64,000 nucleotides of DNA from an uncultured archaeon (GTDB lineage Archaea; Altiarchaeota; Altiarchaeia; IMC4; SCGC-AAA252-I15), in assembly GCA_902384455.1 (NCBI GenBank), contig CABMCB010000094.1, forward strand, positions 53,305-117,304. Reading direction: 5' to 3'. This document shows positions 53,601 through 62,103 of the stretch, piece by piece. Below the pieces are notes generated by a model. The model was given only the letters and a program-made list of their open reading frames with translations, searched no databases and had not been told where the DNA came from. Within the stretch, counting starts at the first letter, position 1. Each line of letters opens with the position of its first letter. The position numbers and the translations under genes are program-made.

Positions 53601-53610
53601 TTTATTTAAG
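53601..53610 (+). promoter_or_regulatory. TATA box of 2,055-aa gene
   Basis: TTTATTTAAG lies 26 bases before the ATG at 53637, an archaeal leaderless arrangement. Confidence 0.6.
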
Positions 53611-53636
53611 AGGCCGCGGATAATTATTCTCCAATT

Positions 53637-56600
53637 ATGAAGAGGTTTTGTTCTGCATTCCTGATTGCCGCAGTAATTTTGCCTCTGCTTGCGCCCTGCG
53701 TTTCGGCCGCCGTAAGCGACCGTTTTGATTATCCGGTTCGGTATGAGTTTTCCGGGATGACTTTTGCAGTGATTTATAACGGCACTAAGACGCCGGAGGA
53801 GAATTGGCTTGAGAGCCATCTTCAGGGGCATGCGGTCTTCAAGTCGAACACTACGTCCACTTCGGAGCTTCAGTCGTATAACGCTGTTTTTGAGACGAGG
53901 CCTCTTTTGGGGGCAAGCAAGATAACGGAGCTTAGCGGCAACGTCAACCTTATTTTAATCGGTCAGGCAGTCCTTGACTTCAACGCTTCTTTGTGGGGCA
54001 TTGACTCAATGAGCCAGAATAATGCCAGCGAAAACAACACTTTCGTTGTCGCCTCAGACAGCGGGCCTACGCGGGGTTATCCTGAGAACAGCACCCCGAC
54101 TATTGGAGTGAACGGGGTCTACGAGTTTTCGGGCGATAATTTCACGGCTCATCTTGTGGACATAAACACGAGCGCCGCGATATTGGGGAGCTACAGTTAC
54201 GGCAGCGGCAAAACGGTGCTGATTGGAACCAACGTAAGCGTCTATCACACAGGCCGCATAATGGATAAGGCGGTTTATTGGATGGCGGACAGGACGCCTT
54301 ACGCTCCCTTAAACAGCTGGTACTGCTTTAACGGCGCCTCGGATAAGGAGGGCTGCAGCCGGATTGTGGTGGTCATAGACAATCCCTCTAACGTCACGCA
54401 TCAGGAAAACAGCACTTATTATCTGCCGGCGATAACTTTCGGGGACACTGAGGTTCACCGGATAGAGCTGTCTGAGCTGACGACGGCCAACCTGACTCCG
54501 GTTAGGGCTGTTGTTGTTACACAGCAGAATCATCTGGGGGCCATTAGGGATTGGCTTACAGGCAACAACAAAAGCATATTCTATATTTACGGCGCAGTGC
54601 AGGACCTCGCTTACACGCCTTATGAGGGAGCATCTACTGGGCCGTTAAACATCACCAACACCACGAGAGGTCTTGCGACGGTCACCCGCAGTCTGCCGCA
54701 GGACATGACGTGGGGTTACCCCGTTGGGGCTCAGATAGCGACACAGAAGGACGGATTGCATTACATCGCAACAGCCCCCGGTTTTACCGCGCTTCTTACG
54801 GGCGAAGACGGAGTGTTTCTTACGGCTAACGACGCCGGCAACTACAGGATAGCGGCCTTCGGATACGACCCGTACCAAAGCGATTTGCAGAAGTGCACTC
54901 CAGACGGATACCACGGCTGGATAATACTGCATAGGGGCCTTGATTGGCTTCAGAACCGCCTTAATTTGACTGCTCCTGCGCAGAAGCCGATTATTGTGGC
55001 CGCCTACAGCAATGACTTTTTGCATCAGTGTCCTTTGGGCAGCAGTTCGCCGTCTGAGAAGGCGCTTGTGGACCACATGCAGAGTGCTTACTCTGGTGAA
55101 GTTGCGACGGTGGACCTGTCGCTGATTAACATAACCAACTATACGGGCGTGAACCTTGTCGTAGTCACCACCGCCTACACTATGACGTCCAAGATTCCTT
55201 TGTGGACTGGCGCCAACATAAGCATGCTTTATGTCCATGACGGAGTGAACGAGACAAGCACTCCGTATTACGGCGGCACCGTCACCGCAGTAGAGTACGT
55301 GAATTACGCGACTGTAAGCAACGGCGAAGGAGGCTATCCGACTTACGGCTATCCGGTGAACGTACAGGTTTATACGCAGTACAACGGAACCCAATATTAT
55401 TCTTCCGTATCTGGCTACACGACTTTGGCGAGGGGCGCTGACGTCCTGCTGTCGGTAAAAGGCACTTCTCCGCGGGTTGGAGTTTACGGATTCGACCCTA
55501 ACGGAGCCAACCTAAGCTTATGCTACGGCTACCACGGCTGGAAACTCCTTGACAGGACAGTGGATTACCTAATGTATGACCTGACGATAGTGGGGGTCAC
55601 AGGAAAAAGAATCGTCGTCCCATTCTACTCCATCAACGCAAACGACACCTCGACTTACACGTGCGCCACAGACCAAGACTACCTCATATACCAGAGGATT
55701 TCAAACAAAAGCTACGCCCAAAACAACATCAGCCGCATAGACATATCAGTCCTAAACGCCAGCGACTACACGCGCACCCAGATGATGGCCGTAGGATACC
55801 CGACTGCGGCAAAAAGCATGGTCTCTTCGTGGAGAAACGCCGGCCGAGGCATACTGTTTGTTAGGGGGGCGGTTTATGACGCAATTGGGACTGTTGGCGC
55901 GGGAAGCTATTCGTTTGACGCTAACAACTCGGGTTACGCCAACATTTCACTGGCAAGCTCAGACAAACTCACTTACGGCTACCCTGAAAGCGGGTACATA
56001 CCCATTGATTTTGGCAGCAGCCCCGCGACGTTCACGATACTTGGCACCGCAACGCTCGTGACAAACGAACAAGGCGCTGGGCTTGTGGCAAGCGGAACGG
56101 GCGTAGGCAGGGTTGTCGCTTTCGGATTCAACCTCACTGACACGTTCGGAACGTGCGACGCCTATCATGGATGGAAGCTTTTCGACAGGAGCGTCGAGTG
56201 GATTTTAGGCATACTTTCGGTGCCGCGCCTAAACGTCCAGAACCTAGGCCTCGTCGTAGTGAAAGACTCAAACTCCACCTGCATGTCCGACGAGGAAAAA
56301 GCGATACAGGCTCGCCTAAACTACACCATGAACATGAGTTCAAGAGGCATCCTAAACACCACTGTGATAGAGGTAAGCGTCTTGGGCTCAAGCAGCTACG
56401 CCAACGCCGAAGCAATAGTAATACCCGACGACGCAGCAAACGCCACAGGCAACTACCACATGAGCCTCATCGCAGGAGACACCTACGACTCCGCCAAAGT
56501 AGGAGTCCTAATGTTCAAAGAAGGGCTAGCCAAAGCCAAAATACAATCAGGAGCAGGAAACTGCGACTTCAGCAACGTCAGCGGAAGATTCTACGGCCGC

Positions 56601-59600
56601 ATAACAACAAGCAACGTCAACAACAAAGACATGGTTTATCCGCCCTACGGCTACCCATACAACGCTAAGATACAGATTCAAGGTGAATCAGACAACGCCT
56701 GCTACTGGCAGAATCCAAGCCCCCCGTACGTAGGATTCCTCAAGACAGACGGAAGCCTCTACGACATGGTGGGAGTAGTTAGGGAACAAAGCGGAGGAAA
56801 CGAAAAGATGGTGCTGCTAGGATTCACCCCATACAAAGCGTGGATGGCCGGCACGCTCGAATCAGACGCAGACTACCACCACGCATACAAACTCTTCGAC
56901 AGAAGCATATACTGGATAACAGGCGACTCACCCAAACCAACAAAAACACTCGACAACACAATCGTCGTCTACAACAGCCTATCGCTCACGCAAGGAGAAA
57001 GCACCCTAGTAAACTGGAGCAGAAACTACTTCGGCGCAAAAGCCACGTCATACATCGACGTGGGAGACAGCCTCACCGCAGACAGCTGCGGAGCAGAAAG
57101 AATGACGTTCCTCAAACGCGGCCTAATAAGCGGAATAGCAGACCGATGGAACAACCTCGGCCGCGGACTCACCTTCCTTGGCGAAAGCGTCTACGACAGC
57201 AAGCCGTCTGTGGCGGTCATAACCGACGTGAACTACCTCGGCGCAGAATACGGCATGGACACCCCAATTTACGCTCAAAGCATATCGCCCCACGCAATCA
57301 CCAACTACCTCACAGTAGGAAACTCCGAGAACGTGTCCAACAAAGGCATAGGAGTCTACGCCTTCTACGTCAACACCACAATAGCAGACCAAATAGCCAA
57401 CCACACCAACTGGAACGGCGCAGGCAATATGGAAATTCTCGTAGCAGTCAGAAACCAAACGGGCTCGGCCGGAGCAGTATCCGTGCTCGCATTCGAACCG
57501 GAAAACGCCTCCACTATAGGCCAAAACTGGACTAAGAACGCCATGTTGTGGGTTCACCCGTTCGACAACGTTTCTCCGACTTATTTGGGCACCGCGGCGG
57601 TTCCGTCTTCATACAGCAACGCGTCGGCGTTCTCCATAATCGCCAACTTCACGGATGACCGAAACTGGAGCGTCTACAACGTGTGGATAAACTACACCGT
57701 AGACTACGTCACATGGTTCGTCAGGAACCTCACCCAAAACGTCCGCCCCGACGTCTACGGATGCAGCATCGACCCAAACATGAACTACTGGAACGCCTCA
57801 TTGGGGCCGTACCCCGCCTACAACTTCATAGTTTATTATGCGGCGGCAGTGGACACTGCGGGTAATTCTGCCAGTGGGCCGTTGAAGTATTACGGTTATA
57901 CTGATTCTACTGCTCCGCAGGTGTTGGACGTCCGTTTTACGCCGTATCAACCCAACAGCACAAGCAACATTTCCATCCTTTGGAGGACCAGCGAGTATTC
58001 CAACGGAACAGTGTACTACAGGCAGAGGGGAGGCGGTTCTTGGACTACGCTGAATAATAACGACATCGTAATAAACCATACGATTTCCGTAGGAAGCTTC
58101 TCAAACGGCACTTATGAGTACGGCGTAATGAGCTGCGATTTGTCAGGCAACTGCAGAAACGACGCAAACAACGGCAACTTCTACCTCTTCTGCGTCAACC
58201 CCGGATGCGAAACGCGGGCGCCAAACATCACAGGACACTCGCCTCCAAACGGCACCGCATACGCCCCGCCAGTACCCAACTTCTACATGAACGTCACAAC
58301 AAACGAATGGGCGTGGTGCAGGTACAGCGGAGGGTCAGACAAAGCCTACGCCAACATGACCTTAGACTTCAACACATCAGACGGCATAGCCCACAACGCC
58401 ACGATCACATTCTACGAAAACTCAAGCACCAACACGTACTACATCAGATGCCGCGACATGTACAGCAACACAATGAACTCAAGCTACGTAGTCTACTACG
58501 AAAAAGACGGCACCCCCCCGGTAATCGCACTACTCACACCTGAAAACCAAACGAACTACACCGGCGGAAAAATCGTCTTCACATACCAACCCTTCGACAA
58601 CGTCAACATAAGCCGCTGCACCCTATACACCACGCGCACAGGAAGCTGGCAGCCCGAATACACCCAAACAAACATCACAGTAGGCGCCACAAACAACTTC
58701 ACACTAACCCACGTCTGCAGCGGCACATTCAGATGGAACATACTGTGCTACGACACAGTAAACAACAGCGCATTCGCCCCACACAACCTAACACTTTCCG
58801 TAAACAGCACACTACCCATATTCACATTAGGATGCCAACTGGAAAGCGGATGCGCAACCCACGGAGGAGGAGGACCCGCAGAATTCGACTGGCCGCTCGG
58901 ACTGCGCCCGTACAACGGCCGAATGTACATTGTGGACTACAACAACAATCGGATTAAGGTGTACAATACCAACGGCGACTACGTCACCACATTCGGCACA
59001 GAAGACTGCGGCGGATCCCCAGCAAACGGCGCATTCTGCCAGCCGCACGCGGTAAGCATAGTGACAAACACCACGACGGCGCGCATACTCGCAGCCGACA
59101 ACATAAACAACCGAGTACAACACTGGACGACACTAAGCACCCCAACGTTCGTGGAAAACGTGGGCATAAACCGCCCCGCAGGCATCGCGTCAATGCAAGG
59201 GAAATACTTCGTGGCCTCAAGCAGCACAGACACAATCACAACATACAACTTCAGCACAGGCGTCACAATCAACACGTTCGGAAGCGGCATAGTAGACATC
59301 AACTGCTTCGGCTCGCCTAAACCCGCAGGAATGTACGTATCAGGCACAAGCCTGTACCTCGCCAACCGCTGCGACAACACAGTTGAAGTTTTCTTCACAA
59401 CAGGAGGAGCCCACCTATCCACGTTAGGAGGATACGGAACAAACCAAAGCCACTTCATAGAACCCACCGACGTATACGTGGACGCACAAGGCCTGCTCTA
59501 CGTCGCAGACACAGAAAACCACCGCATCCAAATATTCAACGCAACAACCCTCGAATACGTCTACACCCTGGGAACAAACTTCTACGGCGGAGGAAGCGAC

Positions 59601-59804
59601 TTTTCCGGCCTCTTCAAGTATCCGCGAGGTGTGGCAGCCGACGAAAGCGGCAACGTCTGGGTGTCGGACACTCAAAACAACAGGATTCAAGTATTCAACC
59701 TATGCTACTCCGACTTCACGACTCCGCCGGAAAACAACACCGTAACATACCACCCGACACTGCGCGCCGGCTGGAACCTCATAAGCATACCAATCGCCTT
59801 ATAG
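53637..59804 (+). CDS. Giant surface protein: six repeats, NHL propeller, GWNL end
   Basis: 2,055 aa. Signal peptide (ending near SAA at 24). About 1,250 residues of roughly six tandem modules of 200-230 residues follow, each a Rossmann-like unit (for example KPIIVAAYSNDFL, GKRIVVPFYSI) closing with a GYHGWKLLDRTVDYL-type motif. They look like repeated ThuA/amidotransferase-like folds without obvious catalytic residues. Ig-like domains come next, then NHL propeller repeats near 1,740-2,020 (GRMYIVDYNNNRIKVYN, LLYVADTENHRIQIFN, NVWVSDTQNNRIQVFN). The end is CYSDFTTPP ... LRAGWNLISIPIAL. No membrane anchor. Confidence 0.85.
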   Translation: MKRFCSAFLIAAVILPLLAPCVSAAVSDRFDYPVRYEFSGMTFAVIYNGTKTPEENWLESHLQGHAVFKSNTTSTSELQSYNAVFETRPLLGASKITELSGNVNLILIGQAVLDFNASLWGIDSMSQNNASENNTFVVASDSGPTRGYPENSTPTIGVNGVYEFSGDNFTAHLVDINTSAAILGSYSYGSGKTVLIGTNVSVYHTGRIMDKAVYWMADRTPYAPLNSWYCFNGASDKEGCSRIVVVIDNPSNVTHQENSTYYLPAITFGDTEVHRIELSELTTANLTPVRAVVVTQQNHLGAIRDWLTGNNKSIFYIYGAVQDLAYTPYEGASTGPLNITNTTRGLATVTRSLPQDMTWGYPVGAQIATQKDGLHYIATAPGFTALLTGEDGVFLTANDAGNYRIAAFGYDPYQSDLQKCTPDGYHGWIILHRGLDWLQNRLNLTAPAQKPIIVAAYSNDFLHQCPLGSSSPSEKALVDHMQSAYSGEVATVDLSLINITNYTGVNLVVVTTAYTMTSKIPLWTGANISMLYVHDGVNETSTPYYGGTVTAVEYVNYATVSNGEGGYPTYGYPVNVQVYTQYNGTQYYSSVSGYTTLARGADVLLSVKGTSPRVGVYGFDPNGANLSLCYGYHGWKLLDRTVDYLMYDLTIVGVTGKRIVVPFYSINANDTSTYTCATDQDYLIYQRISNKSYAQNNISRIDISVLNASDYTRTQMMAVGYPTAAKSMVSSWRNAGRGILFVRGAVYDAIGTVGAGSYSFDANNSGYANISLASSDKLTYGYPESGYIPIDFGSSPATFTILGTATLVTNEQGAGLVASGTGVGRVVAFGFNLTDTFGTCDAYHGWKLFDRSVEWILGILSVPRLNVQNLGLVVVKDSNSTCMSDEEKAIQARLNYTMNMSSRGILNTTVIEVSVLGSSSYANAEAIVIPDDAANATGNYHMSLIAGDTYDSAKVGVLMFKEGLAKAKIQSGAGNCDFSNVSGRFYGRITTSNVNNKDMVYPPYGYPYNAKIQIQGESDNACYWQNPSPPYVGFLKTDGSLYDMVGVVREQSGGNEKMVLLGFTPYKAWMAGTLESDADYHHAYKLFDRSIYWITGDSPKPTKTLDNTIVVYNSLSLTQGESTLVNWSRNYFGAKATSYIDVGDSLTADSCGAERMTFLKRGLISGIADRWNNLGRGLTFLGESVYDSKPSVAVITDVNYLGAEYGMDTPIYAQSISPHAITNYLTVGNSENVSNKGIGVYAFYVNTTIADQIANHTNWNGAGNMEILVAVRNQTGSAGAVSVLAFEPENASTIGQNWTKNAMLWVHPFDNVSPTYLGTAAVPSSYSNASAFSIIANFTDDRNWSVYNVWINYTVDYVTWFVRNLTQNVRPDVYGCSIDPNMNYWNASLGPYPAYNFIVYYAAAVDTAGNSASGPLKYYGYTDSTAPQVLDVRFTPYQPNSTSNISILWRTSEYSNGTVYYRQRGGGSWTTLNNNDIVINHTISVGSFSNGTYEYGVMSCDLSGNCRNDANNGNFYLFCVNPGCETRAPNITGHSPPNGTAYAPPVPNFYMNVTTNEWAWCRYSGGSDKAYANMTLDFNTSDGIAHNATITFYENSSTNTYYIRCRDMYSNTMNSSYVVYYEKDGTPPVIALLTPENQTNYTGGKIVFTYQPFDNVNISRCTLYTTRTGSWQPEYTQTNITVGATNNFTLTHVCSGTFRWNILCYDTVNNSAFAPHNLTLSVNSTLPIFTLGCQLESGCATHGGGGPAEFDWPLGLRPYNGRMYIVDYNNNRIKVYNTNGDYVTTFGTEDCGGSPANGAFCQPHAVSIVTNTTTARILAADNINNRVQHWTTLSTPTFVENVGINRPAGIASMQGKYFVASSSTDTITTYNFSTGVTINTFGSGIVDINCFGSPKPAGMYVSGTSLYLANRCDNTVEVFFTTGGAHLSTLGGYGTNQSHFIEPTDVYVDAQGLLYVADTENHRIQIFNATTLEYVYTLGTNFYGGGSDFSGLFKYPRGVAADESGNVWVSDTQNNRIQVFNLCYSDFTTPPENNTVTYHPTLRAGWNLISIPIAL

Positions 59805-59861
59805 AGGGAGTAACATTCCGTATTTATTAACGGAGGAATATGTATAACCGAGGGGCATAGA

Positions 59862-60443
59862 ATGGCAGAAAAACACTCTTCTGAAAAAGAAACAACCGCC
59901 AAGGCGGACAAAAAAGGCGACACAACACTCCAGTGGATCGTAATCGCAGGAGTCCTGATAGTAGGAATAATACTGCTGGTATACTTCTCAAACAGAGCCC
60001 CACCTGCCCCGCCCGTAACCACAACAACCGTCGCAGTCAAACCCACGACCACAACAGTCAAAGCAGCTCCAAAGCCGACAACCACAATATTCGGAACTAA
60101 AAAGCCCGCAGACATACTCAAAGAAGTTCAGAACCTCCAAGGAGCCGACGCCGCCTGGTGCAAAAAAGGCACCTCCTCAAGCAAAGCAGGAAACCTCACA
60201 ATACTCGGAATAGTAACATACAAAGGCAAAACAATGTGCCATGAAATCCTAAGACACAACCAAGGCACAAGCGAAAGCTGGTTCAGCCAAGACAGAGGCC
60301 TAATATACACCAACCACTACCTACCGAACGGAACGCTGCTTTTCTCGGTAGTGGAAGAAGGCAAATGCCAGAAGACGTACACAGCGCAGGGAGTCCTGCA
60401 GAAAGACAGCTGCGTATCATTCAAGGCAACTGCTACGAAGTAG
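59862..60443 (+). CDS. Small membrane-anchored protein with Cys pairs
   Basis: 193 aa. Charged N-terminus, one membrane helix near 25-42 (IVIAGVLIVGIILLVYFS), a Pro/Thr stalk (TTTTVAVKPTTTTVKAAPKP), then a beta-rich outer domain with four cysteines (WCKKGTSSSKAGN, KTMCHEIL, KCQKTYTAQG, DSCVSF). N-terminal anchor, outside C-terminus. Not recognised. Confidence 0.72.
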   Translation: MAEKHSSEKETTAKADKKGDTTLQWIVIAGVLIVGIILLVYFSNRAPPAPPVTTTTVAVKPTTTTVKAAPKPTTTIFGTKKPADILKEVQNLQGADAAWCKKGTSSSKAGNLTILGIVTYKGKTMCHEILRHNQGTSESWFSQDRGLIYTNHYLPNGTLLFSVVEEGKCQKTYTAQGVLQKDSCVSFKATATK

Positions 60444-60470
60444 GGATAGAAAGCGCACACGGCTTGGGCT

Positions 60471-60533
60471 GTGTCCGTCAGAAGCTACCCTTATCGTCAC
60501 TAATCAGAGTGGGTCGCTCTCATCACCCGGACG
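60471..60533 (-). ncRNA. C/D-box guide sRNA 1
   Basis: Read on the minus strand: terminal stem, C box TGATGA (60520-60525), guide GAGCGACCCACT, D' box CTGA (60504-60507), TTAG, C' box TGACGA (60494-60499), guide TAAGGGTAGCTT, D box CTGA (60478-60481), then the closing stem CGGAC/GTCCG. This is a complete archaeal 2'-O-methylation guide with two 12-nt guides. By the N+5 rule the D guide would direct a Um in AAGCTACCCTTA, and the D' guide a Gm in AGTGGGTCGCTC. Targets not identified here. Confidence 0.88.
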
Positions 60534-60577
60534 GTAAGATAGAGGACGACGCCGTAAATTAACGAAACAAGCAGACA

Positions 60578-60640
60578 TGTCCGTCAGAAGCTACCCTTAT
60601 CCTCACGTAATCAGTCTACTTCGCTATCATCACTCGGACA
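60578..60640 (-). ncRNA. C/D-box guide sRNA 2
   Basis: Minus strand: C box TGATGA (60627-60632), guide TAGCGAAGTAGA, D' box CTGA (60611-60614), C' box TGAGGA (60600-60605), guide TAAGGGTAGCTT, D box CTGA (60584-60587), stem TGTCCG/CGGACA. It shares the whole D-guide half with sRNA 1 but has a different D' guide (predicted Cm in TCTACTTCGCTA). Clearly a tandem duplicate with one guide changed. Confidence 0.88.
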
Positions 60641-60721
60641 AATAGACATAGGAAACCAACGGAATAATATGCGACAAGCAAACGGAATTAAAAAAGAAGC
60701 GCAACGAGTAAAGTAACTGGT

Positions 60722-62089
60722 ATGCAAATGCCGTTTCGCAGGGTTGCCTTGACGTTAATTCTATTTTCGGCGCTAACCAACAGCGTTAACGCAGTAAACT
60801 GCGGGGGCACCACATCATGCGGGTGCACCGACACCGTAACGTCAGACTATAACCTGACCTCCAATTTGAAGTGCGCGCCATTTGCTTTCACTATCGGCTC
60901 CGACAACATCACAATAGACTGCCAAGGCCACAACGTGAGCGGATTCGGATTCGGCAACGGCTTTCTGGTATCTGGCCGTTTTGGAGTTGGGATTAGGAAT
61001 TGCTCGATACGGGATTTCTCGAATGCGCTTCATTTGTACAACTCAAGCGTGATAGTGGTTAGCAATAACTCTTTCATTGGAGATGACGTCGGCGTTTTCC
61101 TTAATTACTCAAGGAACAGTACTGTGGCGGATAATACGGCGTTAAATTGCGTTCAGGCGGCAGTGTACTTGCTTAATTCGACCGGCAACAACGTGACGGC
61201 AAACAACATGAGCACGAATAGTACGTGGGCGTCTTCGTCTTCAGGGGTTTACCTGCGCAATTCCAACTTCAACGAAGTGAGCGAAAATACCGTGCAGCAC
61301 CTTCAGTACGGCGTTTACCTCCTTAACTCCGCAGGTAATGCCGTGAGAAACAACACCCTCATGAACTACTCAGACTATTACCCAACTTACGGCATTTTCC
61401 TTTCAAACTCGGCCAACAACACCGTACTCTGGAACACCCTCCTCTCAGTGAGCACTGGCATTTTCCTCGCCACCTCGAACAACAACACTGTAGGAAACAA
61501 CATCGTCAGACTAGAGTATGGTTACGGCACCCCCCGGACATGGACAGGTATAGATGTGGCGGGCTCAAGATTCAACGCCCTTGTTTTGAATAGAGTAAAC
61601 TTGAGCGGCGACGGCATCATATTCAGGGACGGCTCAAGCAACAACACCGCTAGGGAAAACACACTTTACTCGAGTGGTTACGGACTCCACGTCCTCGGCG
61701 CAGTAAACAACACCGTAGAGAACAACACTTTCCGGTGGAATTACGTCGGGATTTACGTTGAGAACTCTAGCCGCAACAGAATCGCGGCCAACGTCGTTGA
61801 AAACTCCTCTACGGACGGACTCCGCTTTGCCGATTATATAAGCGAGGGGGCAAGCAACAACAACGTGGCAGACGACAACAGGCTTTGCTATAATGGGTAT
61901 GCTGGAGGGTACTACGACTTATATAACGGAGGGACAAATTCAGGAAGCGGCAACACCTGCAATAGGACATTCAACTGGAACGACACCGGAACAGTAGGAT
62001 GCCGGCACCTGTGCGGAGCAACGATACTCGTGTGGAATCAGCGCTTAACAGGCGGCTGGAACCTTGTTGACCTCCCGATTATCATTTAA
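60722..62089 (+). CDS. Secreted right-handed beta-helix protein ending in GWNL motif
   Basis: 455 aa. Signal peptide, then a Cys-pair region (NCGGTTSCGCTD), then many parallel beta-helix (NosD/PbH1) coils of 22-24 residues with Asn ladders: SSVIVVSNNSFIGDDVGVFL, NAVRNNTLMNYS, NNTVENNTFRWNYVGIYVEN. The end is GCRHLCGATILVWNQRLTGG then WNLVDLPIII. Proteins of this fold often bind or process polysaccharide, but no catalytic site is evident. Secreted without membrane anchor. Confidence 0.87.
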   Translation: MQMPFRRVALTLILFSALTNSVNAVNCGGTTSCGCTDTVTSDYNLTSNLKCAPFAFTIGSDNITIDCQGHNVSGFGFGNGFLVSGRFGVGIRNCSIRDFSNALHLYNSSVIVVSNNSFIGDDVGVFLNYSRNSTVADNTALNCVQAAVYLLNSTGNNVTANNMSTNSTWASSSSGVYLRNSNFNEVSENTVQHLQYGVYLLNSAGNAVRNNTLMNYSDYYPTYGIFLSNSANNTVLWNTLLSVSTGIFLATSNNNTVGNNIVRLEYGYGTPRTWTGIDVAGSRFNALVLNRVNLSGDGIIFRDGSSNNTARENTLYSSGYGLHVLGAVNNTVENNTFRWNYVGIYVENSSRNRIAANVVENSSTDGLRFADYISEGASNNNVADDNRLCYNGYAGGYYDLYNGGTNSGSGNTCNRTFNWNDTGTVGCRHLCGATILVWNQRLTGGWNLVDLPIII

Positions 62090-62103
62090 TCCTACGGGAG
62101 GGA

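Noticed and set aside
60471..60610. Direct repeats first read as a two-unit CRISPR or terminator pair
   Set aside because: On the minus strand all conserved bases fall into C, D', C' and D boxes, so they are C/D sRNAs.
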